This document shows positions 1-6,074 of a DNA stretch of 8,783 nucleotides, piece after piece. Each line of letters begins with the position of its first letter. Within the stretch, counting starts at the first letter, position 1. Source of the DNA: CAZAGD01 sp049699975 (GTDB lineage Bacteria; Desulfobacterota; SM23-61); the NCBI GenBank assembly GCA_049699975.1, contig JBNAWB010000158.1:1-8783 (forward strand). The letters run 5' to 3'. The notes under the pieces are model-generated. The model saw only the letters and a list, made by a program, of their open reading frames with translations, was not told where the DNA came from and searched no databases. The translations under genes and the position numbers were made by a program.

Positions 1-39
1 TATTTTTTCTCTGTGGTCTCTATGGCCAATCCAGAACCT

Positions 40-60
40 CCTCTCCCCTGGGGGGAGAGG
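40..60. repeat. C/G-rich hairpin repeat, copy 1
   Basis: CCTCTCCCC (40-48) and GGGGAGAGG (52-60) form a perfect 9-bp stem with a 3-nt TGG loop. It is not followed by a T tract on either strand, so it does not look like an intrinsic terminator. It resembles the second hairpin at 133-155 and is best read as a REP-like intergenic palindrome. Confidence 0.6.
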
Positions 61-132
61 AAAAAGGTGAGGGGGCTTTAAAATCCCTCTGCGCCCAAGG
101 CGTTCTCTGCGTTGAATAATAACCCCACCTAC

Positions 133-155
133 CCTCCCCTTACCTTAAGGGGAGG
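133..155. repeat. C/G-rich hairpin repeat, copy 2
   Basis: CCTCCCCTTA (133-142) pairs perfectly with TAAGGGGAGG (146-155) across a 3-nt CCT loop. The + strand downstream is A-rich (156-176), not T-rich, so it is unlikely to terminate transcription toward the genes. It has the same architecture as the hairpin at 40-60, which supports a REP-like repeat family. Confidence 0.6.
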
Positions 156-308
156 AAAAGAAAAAATTAAAAAAAATTTTTCCTCTTTGTGCCTTCTGCC
201 CCCTCTGTGGCAAAATTATTTTTAGAATTTCTCTGCGTTCTAAGCGTGCTCTGCGGTAAAACATGACCCGGTTTTAATTTTCACAACTTCGCTCTCCGCA
301 AAATTTTC

Positions 309-337
309 TTGACATTAATCTTTTGTTTTGTTATTTA
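309..337 (+). promoter_or_regulatory. Sigma70-type promoter for the iclR-led operon
   Basis: A perfect -35 TTGACA (309-314) is followed by a 17-bp spacer and a -10-like TATTTA (332-337, four of six consensus positions). This predicts transcription start near 344, about 22 nt before the iclR ATG. It is the strongest promoter-like signal I see in the window, and it sits immediately before the first gene of the co-directional cluster. Confidence 0.7.
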
Positions 338-360
338 AACAATTGTTTTAATATTGAAAC
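330..360. promoter_or_regulatory. Palindromic operator candidate overlapping the -10
   Basis: A perfect 12-bp palindrome AAACAATTGTTT (337-348) extends to a 22-bp palindrome (332-353) with one mismatched pair. A second, overlapping 16-bp palindrome, GTTT...AAAC (345-360), also has one mismatched pair. Their centres are 10 bp apart, about one helical turn. The sites cover the -10, the predicted start point and the 5' leader, which is where an autorepressor would bind. The AAAC/GTTT core recalls sites of KdgR, an IclR-family member. Binding by the adjacent IclR protein is inferred. Confidence 0.55.
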
Positions 361-366
361 AAAATT

Positions 367-1137
367 ATGCGCGAACGTTACCAAATTAACTCCATCTTAC
401 GGGCAGGAAGCATTTTAAAGTGCCTTGCTAAAGGAAAGGGCACTTATAAAATTAGCGAACTGGCCGCTCTTCTTAAATTGGACCGATCAACAACCTACCG
501 TATTCTGCTTTCCTTAGAAAAATGTCAGCTTGTGGAAAAAAATCAGCGGACGGGAGAATATTCTTTGGGAGTTGGGGCCCTGGAATTAGGAAGTGCTTAT
601 TTAAGCCGGGTAGATTTAATTCAAATAGCCAGGCCCATCATGGCTGAGTTAGCCCAGCAAGTACAAGAGACTGTTCATTTAGCAATTCTTAGTGACACAG
701 AAATTTTATATATCGATAAAGTAGACTCTCCCCGCAGTTTGGGGGTAATGTCCAAAGTTGGCCAAAGGAATCCCCTTCATTGCACCGCTTTAGGAAAAGC
801 TTTATTGGCTTTCCAGACTCCAGGAGAGCAGTTGCGGATTTTGAAAAAGATTAAGTTAAAACCATTTACCTCAAGGACCATTACTACTAAATACGCCCTG
901 AAAAAAGAGCTCCAATGGGTTCGCCACAATGAATATGCCTTAGATAGGCGTGAGATTGAAGATGATGTGGAGTGTATTGCTGCTCCTATTCGCGATCATT
1001 TAGGTAACGCCGTGGCTGCGCTCAGCATCTCCGGCCCCCAAAAGAAGATCAATACTCCGCAGGAAAAAATATTTGTCCAACAGGTAATGGAAGCGGCTAA
1101 ATCGATTTCGGCCAAGCTGGGTTTTATCAAGAAATAA
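367..1137 (+). CDS. IclR-family transcriptional regulator
   Basis: The 256-aa product has normal IclR length. An N-terminal winged helix-turn-helix (about residues 6-68; recognition region near 37-50, LDRSTTYRILLSL) is followed by the IclR effector-binding domain (about 80-250). Family hallmarks are NPLHCTALGKALLA (135-148), the DRREIEDDVECIAAPIRD block (193-210) and AVAALSISGP (215-224). It probably controls the downstream transporter and cupin genes and itself, because it is the first co-directional gene and palindromes overlap its promoter. The ATG has no recognisable SD (it is preceded by GAAACAAAATT), in contrast to most genes downstream. The start is still favoured because it gives the expected domain length and lies about 22 nt after the predicted start point. 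Its ligand cannot be read from sequence; a sugar acid is suggested only by context. Confidence 0.93.
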   Translation: MRERYQINSILRAGSILKCLAKGKGTYKISELAALLKLDRSTTYRILLSLEKCQLVEKNQRTGEYSLGVGALELGSAYLSRVDLIQIARPIMAELAQQVQETVHLAILSDTEILYIDKVDSPRSLGVMSKVGQRNPLHCTALGKALLAFQTPGEQLRILKKIKLKPFTSRTITTKYALKKELQWVRHNEYALDRREIEDDVECIAAPIRDHLGNAVAALSISGPQKKINTPQEKIFVQQVMEAAKSISAKLGFIKK

Positions 1138-1234
1138 AAAATAAAGGAGGTGAGGAGCGTCAGGAAAATATTAGGCGATTAGGCGTGTTCTTAAAAAATA
1201 AATTAAAAAAGAAAAAGAAGGGAGGAGATAAATT
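1138..1234 (+). promoter_or_regulatory. iclR-tctC spacer with orphan SD and tandem repeat
   Basis: This 97-nt spacer contains AAAGGAGGTGA (1143-1153), an essentially perfect match to the anti-SD, but no ATG, GTG or TTG lies at usable distance after it. An exact tandem 8-mer, ATTAGGCG twice, follows at 1170-1185. The functional tctC SD, GGAGGAGA, is at 1221-1228. I see no terminator after iclR and no clear promoter here, so read-through from iclR into tctC is likely. The orphan SD could be a ribosome standby site or a relic of a lost start codon. Confidence 0.45.
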
Positions 1235-2209
1235 ATGAGAAAAGCAGTTTGGGTTTTAATTTTAGTTTTTATGGCTTTAGTTATGTTGCCCCAGAGTGGA
1301 CTTGCCCAGAAATTTCCAGCTAAAGACATTACTTTAATCGTTCCCTGGGCTGCTGGCGGAGGTACGGACACTATAGCCCGAGCTTTAGTAAAGAATGCCA
1401 AGAAGTATTTTGGGGTAAATGTTAATGTAGTGAACAAAACGGGCGGAATGGGGGCCGTAGGTATGGGCGCAGTGGCCACGGCCGTCCCCGATGGCTATAC
1501 CGTAGGCGTGATAACCTTTCAATTGAGCACTTACCGCCTCATGGGGCTGGCGGACCTATCTTATCGTGATTTTGCGCTCATTCAGCTACTTAATCGAAGT
1601 CCAGCAGCTATTTCGGTAGCCGCAGATTCTAAGTTCAAGACCCTAAAAGATTTAATGGAGTACGCGCGGCAGAATCCAGGAGTAGTGACTGCCGGGCATA
1701 GCGGCGCAGGCGGCGGATGGCATTTGGCTCTGGCATCCATTGCCGTGCGTGAAAAGATTAAATTCAACTTTGTGCCCTTTGACGGAGCCGCTCCTACACG
1801 CACGGCTGTGGTTGGCGGACATATTGCGGTAGCTACTACGGGAATTGATGAAATGCTACAACTTTATCGAGCTAAACAAGTTAGGATCTTAGCCGTGAAT
1901 GACACCAAGCGCCATTGGCTCTTTCCGGATGTGCCTACGATTGCCGAGGCAGGCTATCCTAATCCCAATATAATTTACGACTGGCGCGGATTAGGAGCAC
2001 CTAAAGGAGTTCCCGCGGATAGGATGAAAGTGTTAATCGAAGGCTTCAAAAAATGTTTCGAGGATGAAGAGTTTAAGAAGTTAGCTCACGATTTGGGCTT
2101 ACCCTTAGATTACAGGGATCCTAAAGGGTTTGAAGAGTTTTTGAAAGAAATGGAAGAAACTCTTCGTCCCGCCTTAGAAAGCGTTGGCCTACTGAAAGAA
2201 AAGAAATAA
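1235..2209 (+). CDS. TctC/Bug-family periplasmic solute-binding protein of a TTT transporter
   Basis: The 324-aa product matches the usual length (about 320) of tripartite tricarboxylate transporter binding proteins. A Sec signal peptide occupies residues 1-24: MRK, a hydrophobic core, then SGLA before Gln25. The mature protein opens with the classic first ligand loop ITLIVPWAAGGGTDTIAR (residues 32-49). It continues with a second glycine-rich loop around GAGGGWHLAL (157-166), VPFDGAAPTRTAVVGGH (180-196) and PDVPTIAEAGYP (231-242). It should capture a small carboxylated solute in the periplasm and pass it to TctAB, encoded just downstream. The start is fixed by GGAGGAGA seven bases upstream and by the signal peptide. 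The Bug family binds very diverse ligands (tricarboxylates, aromatic acids, sugar acids), so the substrate is open. A terminator follows directly, suggesting this subunit is made in excess. Confidence 0.93.
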   Translation: MRKAVWVLILVFMALVMLPQSGLAQKFPAKDITLIVPWAAGGGTDTIARALVKNAKKYFGVNVNVVNKTGGMGAVGMGAVATAVPDGYTVGVITFQLSTYRLMGLADLSYRDFALIQLLNRSPAAISVAADSKFKTLKDLMEYARQNPGVVTAGHSGAGGGWHLALASIAVREKIKFNFVPFDGAAPTRTAVVGGHIAVATTGIDEMLQLYRAKQVRILAVNDTKRHWLFPDVPTIAEAGYPNPNIIYDWRGLGAPKGVPADRMKVLIEGFKKCFEDEEFKKLAHDLGLPLDYRDPKGFEEFLKEMEETLRPALESVGLLKEKK

Positions 2210-2220
2210 GATAAAAATTA

Positions 2221-2247
2221 GGGCAGGGGAAAACCTGCCCCTTTTTT
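2221..2247 (+). terminator. Intrinsic terminator between tctC and tctB
   Basis: GGGCAGG (2221-2227) and CCTGCCC (2234-2240) form a perfect 7-bp stem around a GGAAAA loop, followed by C and six Ts (2242-2247). It begins 11 nt after the tctC stop and ends just before the tctB ribosome-binding site. Because tctB and tctA belong with tctC, it probably works as a partial terminator that sets high binding protein over low membrane components. Stabilisation of the tctC mRNA 3' end is an additional possibility. Confidence 0.8.
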
Positions 2248-2260
2248 GAGGAAGAAATTG
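2248..2260 (+). promoter_or_regulatory. Ribosome-binding site deciding the tctB start (TTG 2258)
   Basis: GAGG (2248-2251) lies six bases before TTG at 2258-2260, an ideal SD spacing. The alternative in-frame TTG at 2246 sits in the T tract of the terminator and has no SD, only the terminator stem. The site directly abuts the terminator, so folding of that hairpin could also affect ribosome access. Confidence 0.6.
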
Positions 2261-2707
2261 AAAAAAGTTGATCTAGGCACGGGTATTGGATTGATTGCTT
2301 TGAGCGTTTGGCTTTTTTTATACGTGGGCCAATATAAGCCCAAGGAAATTTATATATACGGGCCAGATTTCTTTCCCCGCGTCTTAGCGACGGTAATGAT
2401 CTTGCTCAGCATCTGTATGATTATCAACGCGCTGCGGGGAAAATCTCTGCCTATGGGAGAGAGAATTGATCCCCGAGGATTTGGGCGTCTGCTCATCTCT
2501 ATTGGTATCTGCATAGGCTATCTCTATCTCATAAAAAATTTAGGATTTGCCTCGGCCACTTTTATCTTTCTCTTTGTTTTAATGAGTCTCTTAAGGCAAA
2601 AGGGATTGCCTAAGAGAATTTTTAGTGCTCTTTTGACTTCTATTTTGGCTTGGGCAATCATGCGCTATTTCCTCATCATTCCGCTTCCCGAAGGGCTACT
2701 TTTGTAA
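2258..2707 (+). CDS. TctB-family small membrane subunit of the TTT transporter
   Basis: The 149-aa protein (start MKKVDLG) is typical for TctB, the small, poorly conserved membrane subunit that pairs with TctA in the inner membrane. I see four to five hydrophobic segments at about residues 8-23, 40-58, 75-92, 97-113 and 121-141. The family-like element GPDFFPRVLA (residues 35-44) lies between the first two. The reading frame continues upstream to TTG 2246, but that codon is part of the terminator T tract, so TTG 2258 with its GAGG is preferred. The gene lies between tctC and tctA in the standard C-B-A order, and the stop is 13 nt before the tctA ATG. Family assignment rests on length, topology, the FFPR motif and context. 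Confidence 0.87.
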   Translation: MKKVDLGTGIGLIALSVWLFLYVGQYKPKEIYIYGPDFFPRVLATVMILLSICMIINALRGKSLPMGERIDPRGFGRLLISIGICIGYLYLIKNLGFASATFIFLFVLMSLLRQKGLPKRIFSALLTSILAWAIMRYFLIIPLPEGLLL

Positions 2708-2720
2708 AGGTAAATAAGCT

Positions 2721-4232
2721 ATGCCTTACGATCTCCTCATAGAAGCATTTGCCAAAGTTATTTTCAATCCCATTAATTTCTTTTTTGTATTTATCGGCGT
2801 GGTGGCTGGAATAATTGTAGGTGCCTTGCCCGGCCTTACGGCGACCATGGGGGTGGCCCTGCTTATTCCTTTTACTTTTGGTTTGGATCCGGTACATGGC
2901 TTAATCATGTTAGTCGGGCTCTTTTCAGGCGGTATCTATGGCGGGTCTATTTCGGCTATTTTGATTGGTGTTCCTGGAACACCATCAGCCGCGGCCACGG
3001 TTCTGGATGGCTTTGTTATGGGCAAGAAAGGACTGGCCGGAAAAGCCATTGGCATGGCTACAATTGCCTCATTTGTGGGGGGAACTACCGGTGCCTTGGT
3101 CATGACCTTTTGTTCCCCGCAGTTAGCCAAAATTGCCTTGAAATTTGGTCCCCCGGAATTCTTTGCATTGGCCTTCTTTGGTTTAGGGATTATCATCACT
3201 ATTTCTGGAAAATCTATTTTGAAAGGTCTGATTTCCGGGATATTTGGTCTGATGATTACCATGATAGGTTTTGACCCTCTTTCCGGAGTTCCGCGGTTAA
3301 CTTTTGGCTCGACTGAACTCTTGGGAGGAATTACCTTCATTCCGGCTTTGATCGGTCTTTTTGGATATTCTCAGGTATTTCAAAGCATTGAAAAAATTTT
3401 GACTTTGCCCACCGTAAGATCAGAAGTGAAAAATGTTCTGCCCAGTTTTAAAGAAGTCAAGAGTGTTTTGAAAACCATGGTCAAATCTGCTTTTATCGGT
3501 ACATTTATTGGAGCGGTGCCGGGAACGGGATGTGATGTTGCCGCGTTTGTCTCCTATGGAGAAGCTCGCCGTTCTTCCAAAAATCCAGAAAAATTTGGCA
3601 CCGGAATCCTCGAGGGGGTGGCCGCCCCCGAAGCGGGAAATAATGGAGCAACCGGTGGGGCCATGATTCCCATGTTAACTTTAGGTGTACCGGGTGACGC
3701 AGTGACGGCCGTATTAATGGGTGCTTTAACTATTCATGGGTTTCAACCCGGGCCACTTCTTTTTCGAGATCATCCGGAAATAGTTTACCCTGTTTTTGCC
3801 GGTATGATCTTAGCCCAATTTGTCATGCTCTTAGTAGGTTTGGGAGGTGTGAAGCTTTTCGCGAGTTTAATTAATATCGATCGGCGGATACTGACTCCCA
3901 TTATATTTTTCCTTTGCGTCGTAGGGTCTTATGTAATGCGCTTCAGCTTCTTTGATGTGGGGGTTTCTTTGGTTATTGGGATAATCGCTTATTTTATGAA
4001 TTATTATGGATTCCCAGGTTCACCTATCCTTTTAGCTCTCATTTTAGGACCAATGGTGGAGCAGAATCTGCGGCGCTCGCTTTTGATTTCTCATGGCGAT
4101 CCTATGATCTTTTTCACGCGCCCCATCAGTGCTGCTTTTATTATAGTTGGGGTGCTAATCATCATAACTTCTTATTACCGCATTAAAAAAGCCATGGAGA
4201 GAGAAGAGAAAGCCTTAAAAATGGAAAAATAG
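2721..4232 (+). CDS. TctA-family large membrane subunit of the TTT transporter
   Basis: The 503-aa polytopic membrane protein has the length and motifs of TctA, the transport subunit of tripartite tricarboxylate transporters, which are thought to be ion-gradient driven. Two halves carry related glycine/proline signatures: GALPGLTATMG (residues 34-44) and GAVPGTGCDVAAF (264-276), consistent with the inverted-repeat fold. Other hallmarks are GGSISAILIGVPGTPSA (74-90), the EGVAAPEAGNNGATGGAMIP block (298-317) and LTLGVPGDAVTAVLMGAL (319-336). The C-terminus is a charged cytoplasmic tail (KKAMEREEKALKMEK). The start ATG follows AAAGGT (2706-2711), which overlaps the tctB stop, suggesting translational coupling. 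The family is certain from the motifs; the substrate is not predictable from them. Confidence 0.96.
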   Translation: MPYDLLIEAFAKVIFNPINFFFVFIGVVAGIIVGALPGLTATMGVALLIPFTFGLDPVHGLIMLVGLFSGGIYGGSISAILIGVPGTPSAAATVLDGFVMGKKGLAGKAIGMATIASFVGGTTGALVMTFCSPQLAKIALKFGPPEFFALAFFGLGIIITISGKSILKGLISGIFGLMITMIGFDPLSGVPRLTFGSTELLGGITFIPALIGLFGYSQVFQSIEKILTLPTVRSEVKNVLPSFKEVKSVLKTMVKSAFIGTFIGAVPGTGCDVAAFVSYGEARRSSKNPEKFGTGILEGVAAPEAGNNGATGGAMIPMLTLGVPGDAVTAVLMGALTIHGFQPGPLLFRDHPEIVYPVFAGMILAQFVMLLVGLGGVKLFASLINIDRRILTPIIFFLCVVGSYVMRFSFFDVGVSLVIGIIAYFMNYYGFPGSPILLALILGPMVEQNLRRSLLISHGDPMIFFTRPISAAFIIVGVLIIITSYYRIKKAMEREEKALKMEK

Positions 4233-4250
4233 ATAAAACAGGAGGTAAAA

Positions 4251-4631
4251 ATGCCGAAGAATAAATCTAAATATTTTTTTACCATCAAAGATCTTCCCTT
4301 GGTGATGCTAACTGAAAAATCAAGGAGCCATATGGTCCTGGGGCAAAATGTCTTGATCAGTTTCATCGAAAATCCACCCGGGTGTGTCTTTCCTATGCAT
4401 AGCCATGAATCGGAGCAAATTCTCATCATGTTGGAGGGAGAAGAAGATCATATTTGCGGCGAGGAAAGGTTTTTAATGAAGGCCGGAGATATATGCATCC
4501 ATCCGCCAAATGTAATGCATGGCGGGGAGACGAAAACGGGATTTAAGGGGATTGACATATTCGTACCTCCGCGGCCAGATCATGTGGAGAAACTAAAACA
4601 AGCCCTCAAAGAGAGGGGAGAAGAAATCTAA
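4251..4631 (+). CDS. Small single-domain cupin protein, KdgF-like
   Basis: The 126-aa protein folds as one cupin barrel. Motif 1 is PPGCVFPMHSHESEQILIML (residues 42-61) and motif 2 spans about 78-91 (AGDICIHPPNVMHG). Likely metal ligands are His50, His52, Gln56 and His90. The usual glutamate is replaced by Gln, as in KdgF-type cupins, which turn 4,5-unsaturated uronates into linear ketonised forms. There is no signal peptide, so it is probably cytoplasmic. The ATG has an excellent SD, AGGAGG (4240-4245), and starts 18 nt after tctA; dctP begins 21 nt downstream. An operon position between two transporters fits an enzyme acting on the imported compound. A sensory or other cupin enzyme role is possible, since small cupins are functionally diverse. 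Confidence 0.85.
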   Translation: MPKNKSKYFFTIKDLPLVMLTEKSRSHMVLGQNVLISFIENPPGCVFPMHSHESEQILIMLEGEEDHICGEERFLMKAGDICIHPPNVMHGGETKTGFKGIDIFVPPRPDHVEKLKQALKERGEEI

Positions 4632-4652
4632 AAACGAAAGGAGGTAATAGAA

Positions 4653-5657
4653 ATGAGGTCAAAAAATTTTTCTTTGATGGTGGGTGGGCTTATAGGGGCT
4701 TTCCTTTTAGCATTTTGGCTAAGCCCAGCTAATGCTCAATTAACTTTACGTTTCGGTCATTATGCGGAGGAGACTCACCCCGGACATTTAGCAGCGAAGC
4801 AGTTCGCTGCTAAAGTTGAGGAAAGGACTAAAGGGCAGATTAAAATCAATATCTACCCAGCTAATGTTCTGGGATCTCCGCCAGAGCAATGCGAGCAAGT
4901 GCGTTTAGGCGCTCTGGACATGAATTTGCCGACTCAAGGAGCCTTAGATAAGTATATAAAAGCTTTTTCCGTGGTTATGTTGCCATTTATTTATGATGAT
5001 TATGATCATGTGCATCGGGTCTTGGACGGTCCATCTTTTCAATGGTTAGCTCCGCTGGCGGAGAAAGAAGGTTTTATTGTGCTGGCCAACTGGGAATGGG
5101 GATTCCGCAACCTCACCAATAACAAACGCCCCATCAATAAGCCGGATGATGTGAAAGGCTTAAAAATTCGCACCCCTCCGGAAATCCAACTCCAAGCGGC
5201 CATGGAAGCCTTGGGGGCGGTAGTTACTAAGATTGCCTTTCCTGAAGTCTATATGGCTTTAGCCCAAGGAGTAGTGGATGGCCAGGAAAACCCTATCCCA
5301 GTTATTTATCACAATAAATTTTATGAAGTGCAGAAGTATTTGGCTCTAACGCGGCATGTCTATAATAACATGGTCCATGTGGTAAGCACCAAAACCTGGG
5401 CGAAGCTTACTCCAGAACAAAAGCAGATCTTCCGCGAAGAAAGTAAGAAAGCCGGAGATTTTATGCGGAAAGCTATTATGTCTGAAGAAGAGTCTTTGAT
5501 CGCCAAGATGGAAAAGGCTGGATTAAAAGTTACCCGCCCTGATTTAGCTCCTTTCCGGGCCGCGATGAAACCAGCCTATGAGCGCATTGGCAAATACGCT
5601 GGCGAAGAGAACGTGAAGATCTTTATGAAATATGTAGAAGAAGCACGGAAGAAATAA
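4653..5657 (+). CDS. DctP-family TRAP transporter solute-binding protein
   Basis: The 334-aa precursor has a Sec signal peptide (residues 1-28, ending SPANA before Gln29) and the DctP fold. The mature start is TLRFGHYAEETHPGHLAAKQ (residues 31-50), which is typical of the family. GFRNLTNNKRPINKPDDVKG (150-169) precedes KIRTP (171-175), whose Arg173 should be the conserved residue that salt-bridges the ligand carboxylate. GVVDGQENP (206-214) contains the conserved Asn213. It should bind an organic acid in the periplasm for the DctQM pair. The start is set by AAAGGAGGT (4637-4645) and the signal peptide. Unusually, its membrane partners begin only after a 417-bp gap full of repeats. TRAP binding proteins of this type take dicarboxylates, uronates and other sugar acids; the exact ligand is not visible. 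Confidence 0.95.
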   Translation: MRSKNFSLMVGGLIGAFLLAFWLSPANAQLTLRFGHYAEETHPGHLAAKQFAAKVEERTKGQIKINIYPANVLGSPPEQCEQVRLGALDMNLPTQGALDKYIKAFSVVMLPFIYDDYDHVHRVLDGPSFQWLAPLAEKEGFIVLANWEWGFRNLTNNKRPINKPDDVKGLKIRTPPEIQLQAAMEALGAVVTKIAFPEVYMALAQGVVDGQENPIPVIYHNKFYEVQKYLALTRHVYNNMVHVVSTKTWAKLTPEQKQIFREESKKAGDFMRKAIMSEEESLIAKMEKAGLKVTRPDLAPFRAAMKPAYERIGKYAGEENVKIFMKYVEEARKK

Positions 5658-5879
5658 AAGCATTAACGATAATTTCCTTAAGAAAATTGGCTTAAAGAGT
5701 CAATTACTACCTCTTCCCCTTGAGATTGGGTCATAATCTACTTTTTGTAATGGTGAGTGATCGCGGGGAACGTGGATTACATCGACCTTTGATAGCCATG
5801 CTGACTCGTAATAAAATTGCGACACTCCCTCTTGGAGGAGAGGACTTGCCCTGTGGAATAAATTTTAATACTCTACAGC

Positions 5880-5892
5880 GCGGCAGAGCCGC
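5880..5892. repeat. Short GC palindrome in the TRAP gap
   Basis: GCGGC (5880-5884) and GCCGC (5888-5892) pair across an AGA loop. The flanks resemble a GCGGCAGAGCCGCAACC element that I recall as a dispersed intergenic repeat in environmental genomes. A single copy is seen in this window, so repeat status is unproven. Confidence 0.4.
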
Positions 5893-5908
5893 AACCAAAA
5901 AATTTATT

Positions 5909-6001
5909 TCTCGCGGAGCCCGCAAAGAACACAGAGGAAAATAAATTTTTTAAAAATATTATCCAGTTCTTTCTCTGTGTGCTCTGCGCGCTCTGGGAGA
6001 G
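5909..6001. repeat. Inverted pair of CTCTGTG-type repeats forming a long imperfect hairpin
   Basis: The left arm (5909-5940, reading TCTCGCGGAG...ACACAGAGGAAA) is nearly the reverse complement of the right arm (5970-6001, reading TTCTCTGTGTGCTCTGCG...GGGAGAG). About 23 of 29 aligned positions match by eye. The roughly 29-nt A/T-rich centre would be the loop. The arms belong to the same repeat family as the clusters at 6-260 and 8758-8783. In RNA this could form a long stem within a dctP-dctM transcript. Confidence 0.7.
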
Positions 6002-6074
6002 TTGCTCTTTTTCTTAATAAAAATTAAAGAGTCTGCAATTATGTTATACGGGGCATAGTGAGGGAAGAAAAGTC

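Larger units (their letters stand above)
6..260. repeat. Cluster of degenerate CTCTGTG/CTCTGCG repeats
   Basis: This gene-free stretch upstream of the cluster holds at least four degenerate copies of a motif built from CTCTG-TG/CG blocks. They lie at about 6-26, 86-114, 181-212 and 228-260, all in the same orientation. Each copy repeats the block two or three times at roughly 9-17 nt spacing. No ORF with an SD is apparent. Related copies lie inside the TRAP operon (5909-5940 inverted, 5970-6001 direct) and at the window end (8758-8783, inverted), so this is a dispersed repeat family and not a local duplication. I recall similar repeats in many environmental bacterial genomes, but their function is unknown to me. 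Confidence 0.7.
5658..6074. other. Repeat-bearing intergenic gap inside the TRAP operon
   Basis: This 417-bp stretch separates dctP from dctM. I find no convincing gene: the 74-codon frame from 5720 starts at a TTG without an SD and runs into repeat DNA. The first half (5658-5870) is unassigned sequence with no recognised motif. The second half holds a GCGGC-AGA-GCCGC palindrome (5880-5892) and an inverted pair of CTCTGTG-type repeats (5909-6001). A weak extended -10 candidate, TGTTATACG (6042-6050), lies 25 nt before the dctM ATG but has no good -35. The SD of dctM is only a weak AGGGAAG (6061-6067). Confidence 0.6.

Noticed and set aside
6..260. Possible CRISPR array in the upstream repeats
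   Set aside because: The copies are degenerate, of uneven length and spacing, with no conserved 24-40 nt repeat unit and no cas genes nearby.
1185..1238. A 17-codon Lys-rich leader peptide (GTG 1185) ending in a TGA that overlaps the tctC ATG
   Set aside because: The strong SD at 1143-1153 is over 30 nt away, there is no local SD, and the Lys codons simply reflect the A-rich spacer.
2936..3340. A 134-codon minus-strand frame opposite tctA
   Set aside because: It is complementary to conserved tctA motifs and has the same Pro/Lys-rich shadow composition; not a gene.
5720..5944. A 74-codon + strand frame between dctP and dctM
   Set aside because: It begins at a TTG with no SD, its product matches no family I recognise, and its second half is made of repeat DNA (5880-5940). 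It is more likely chance or decayed sequence.
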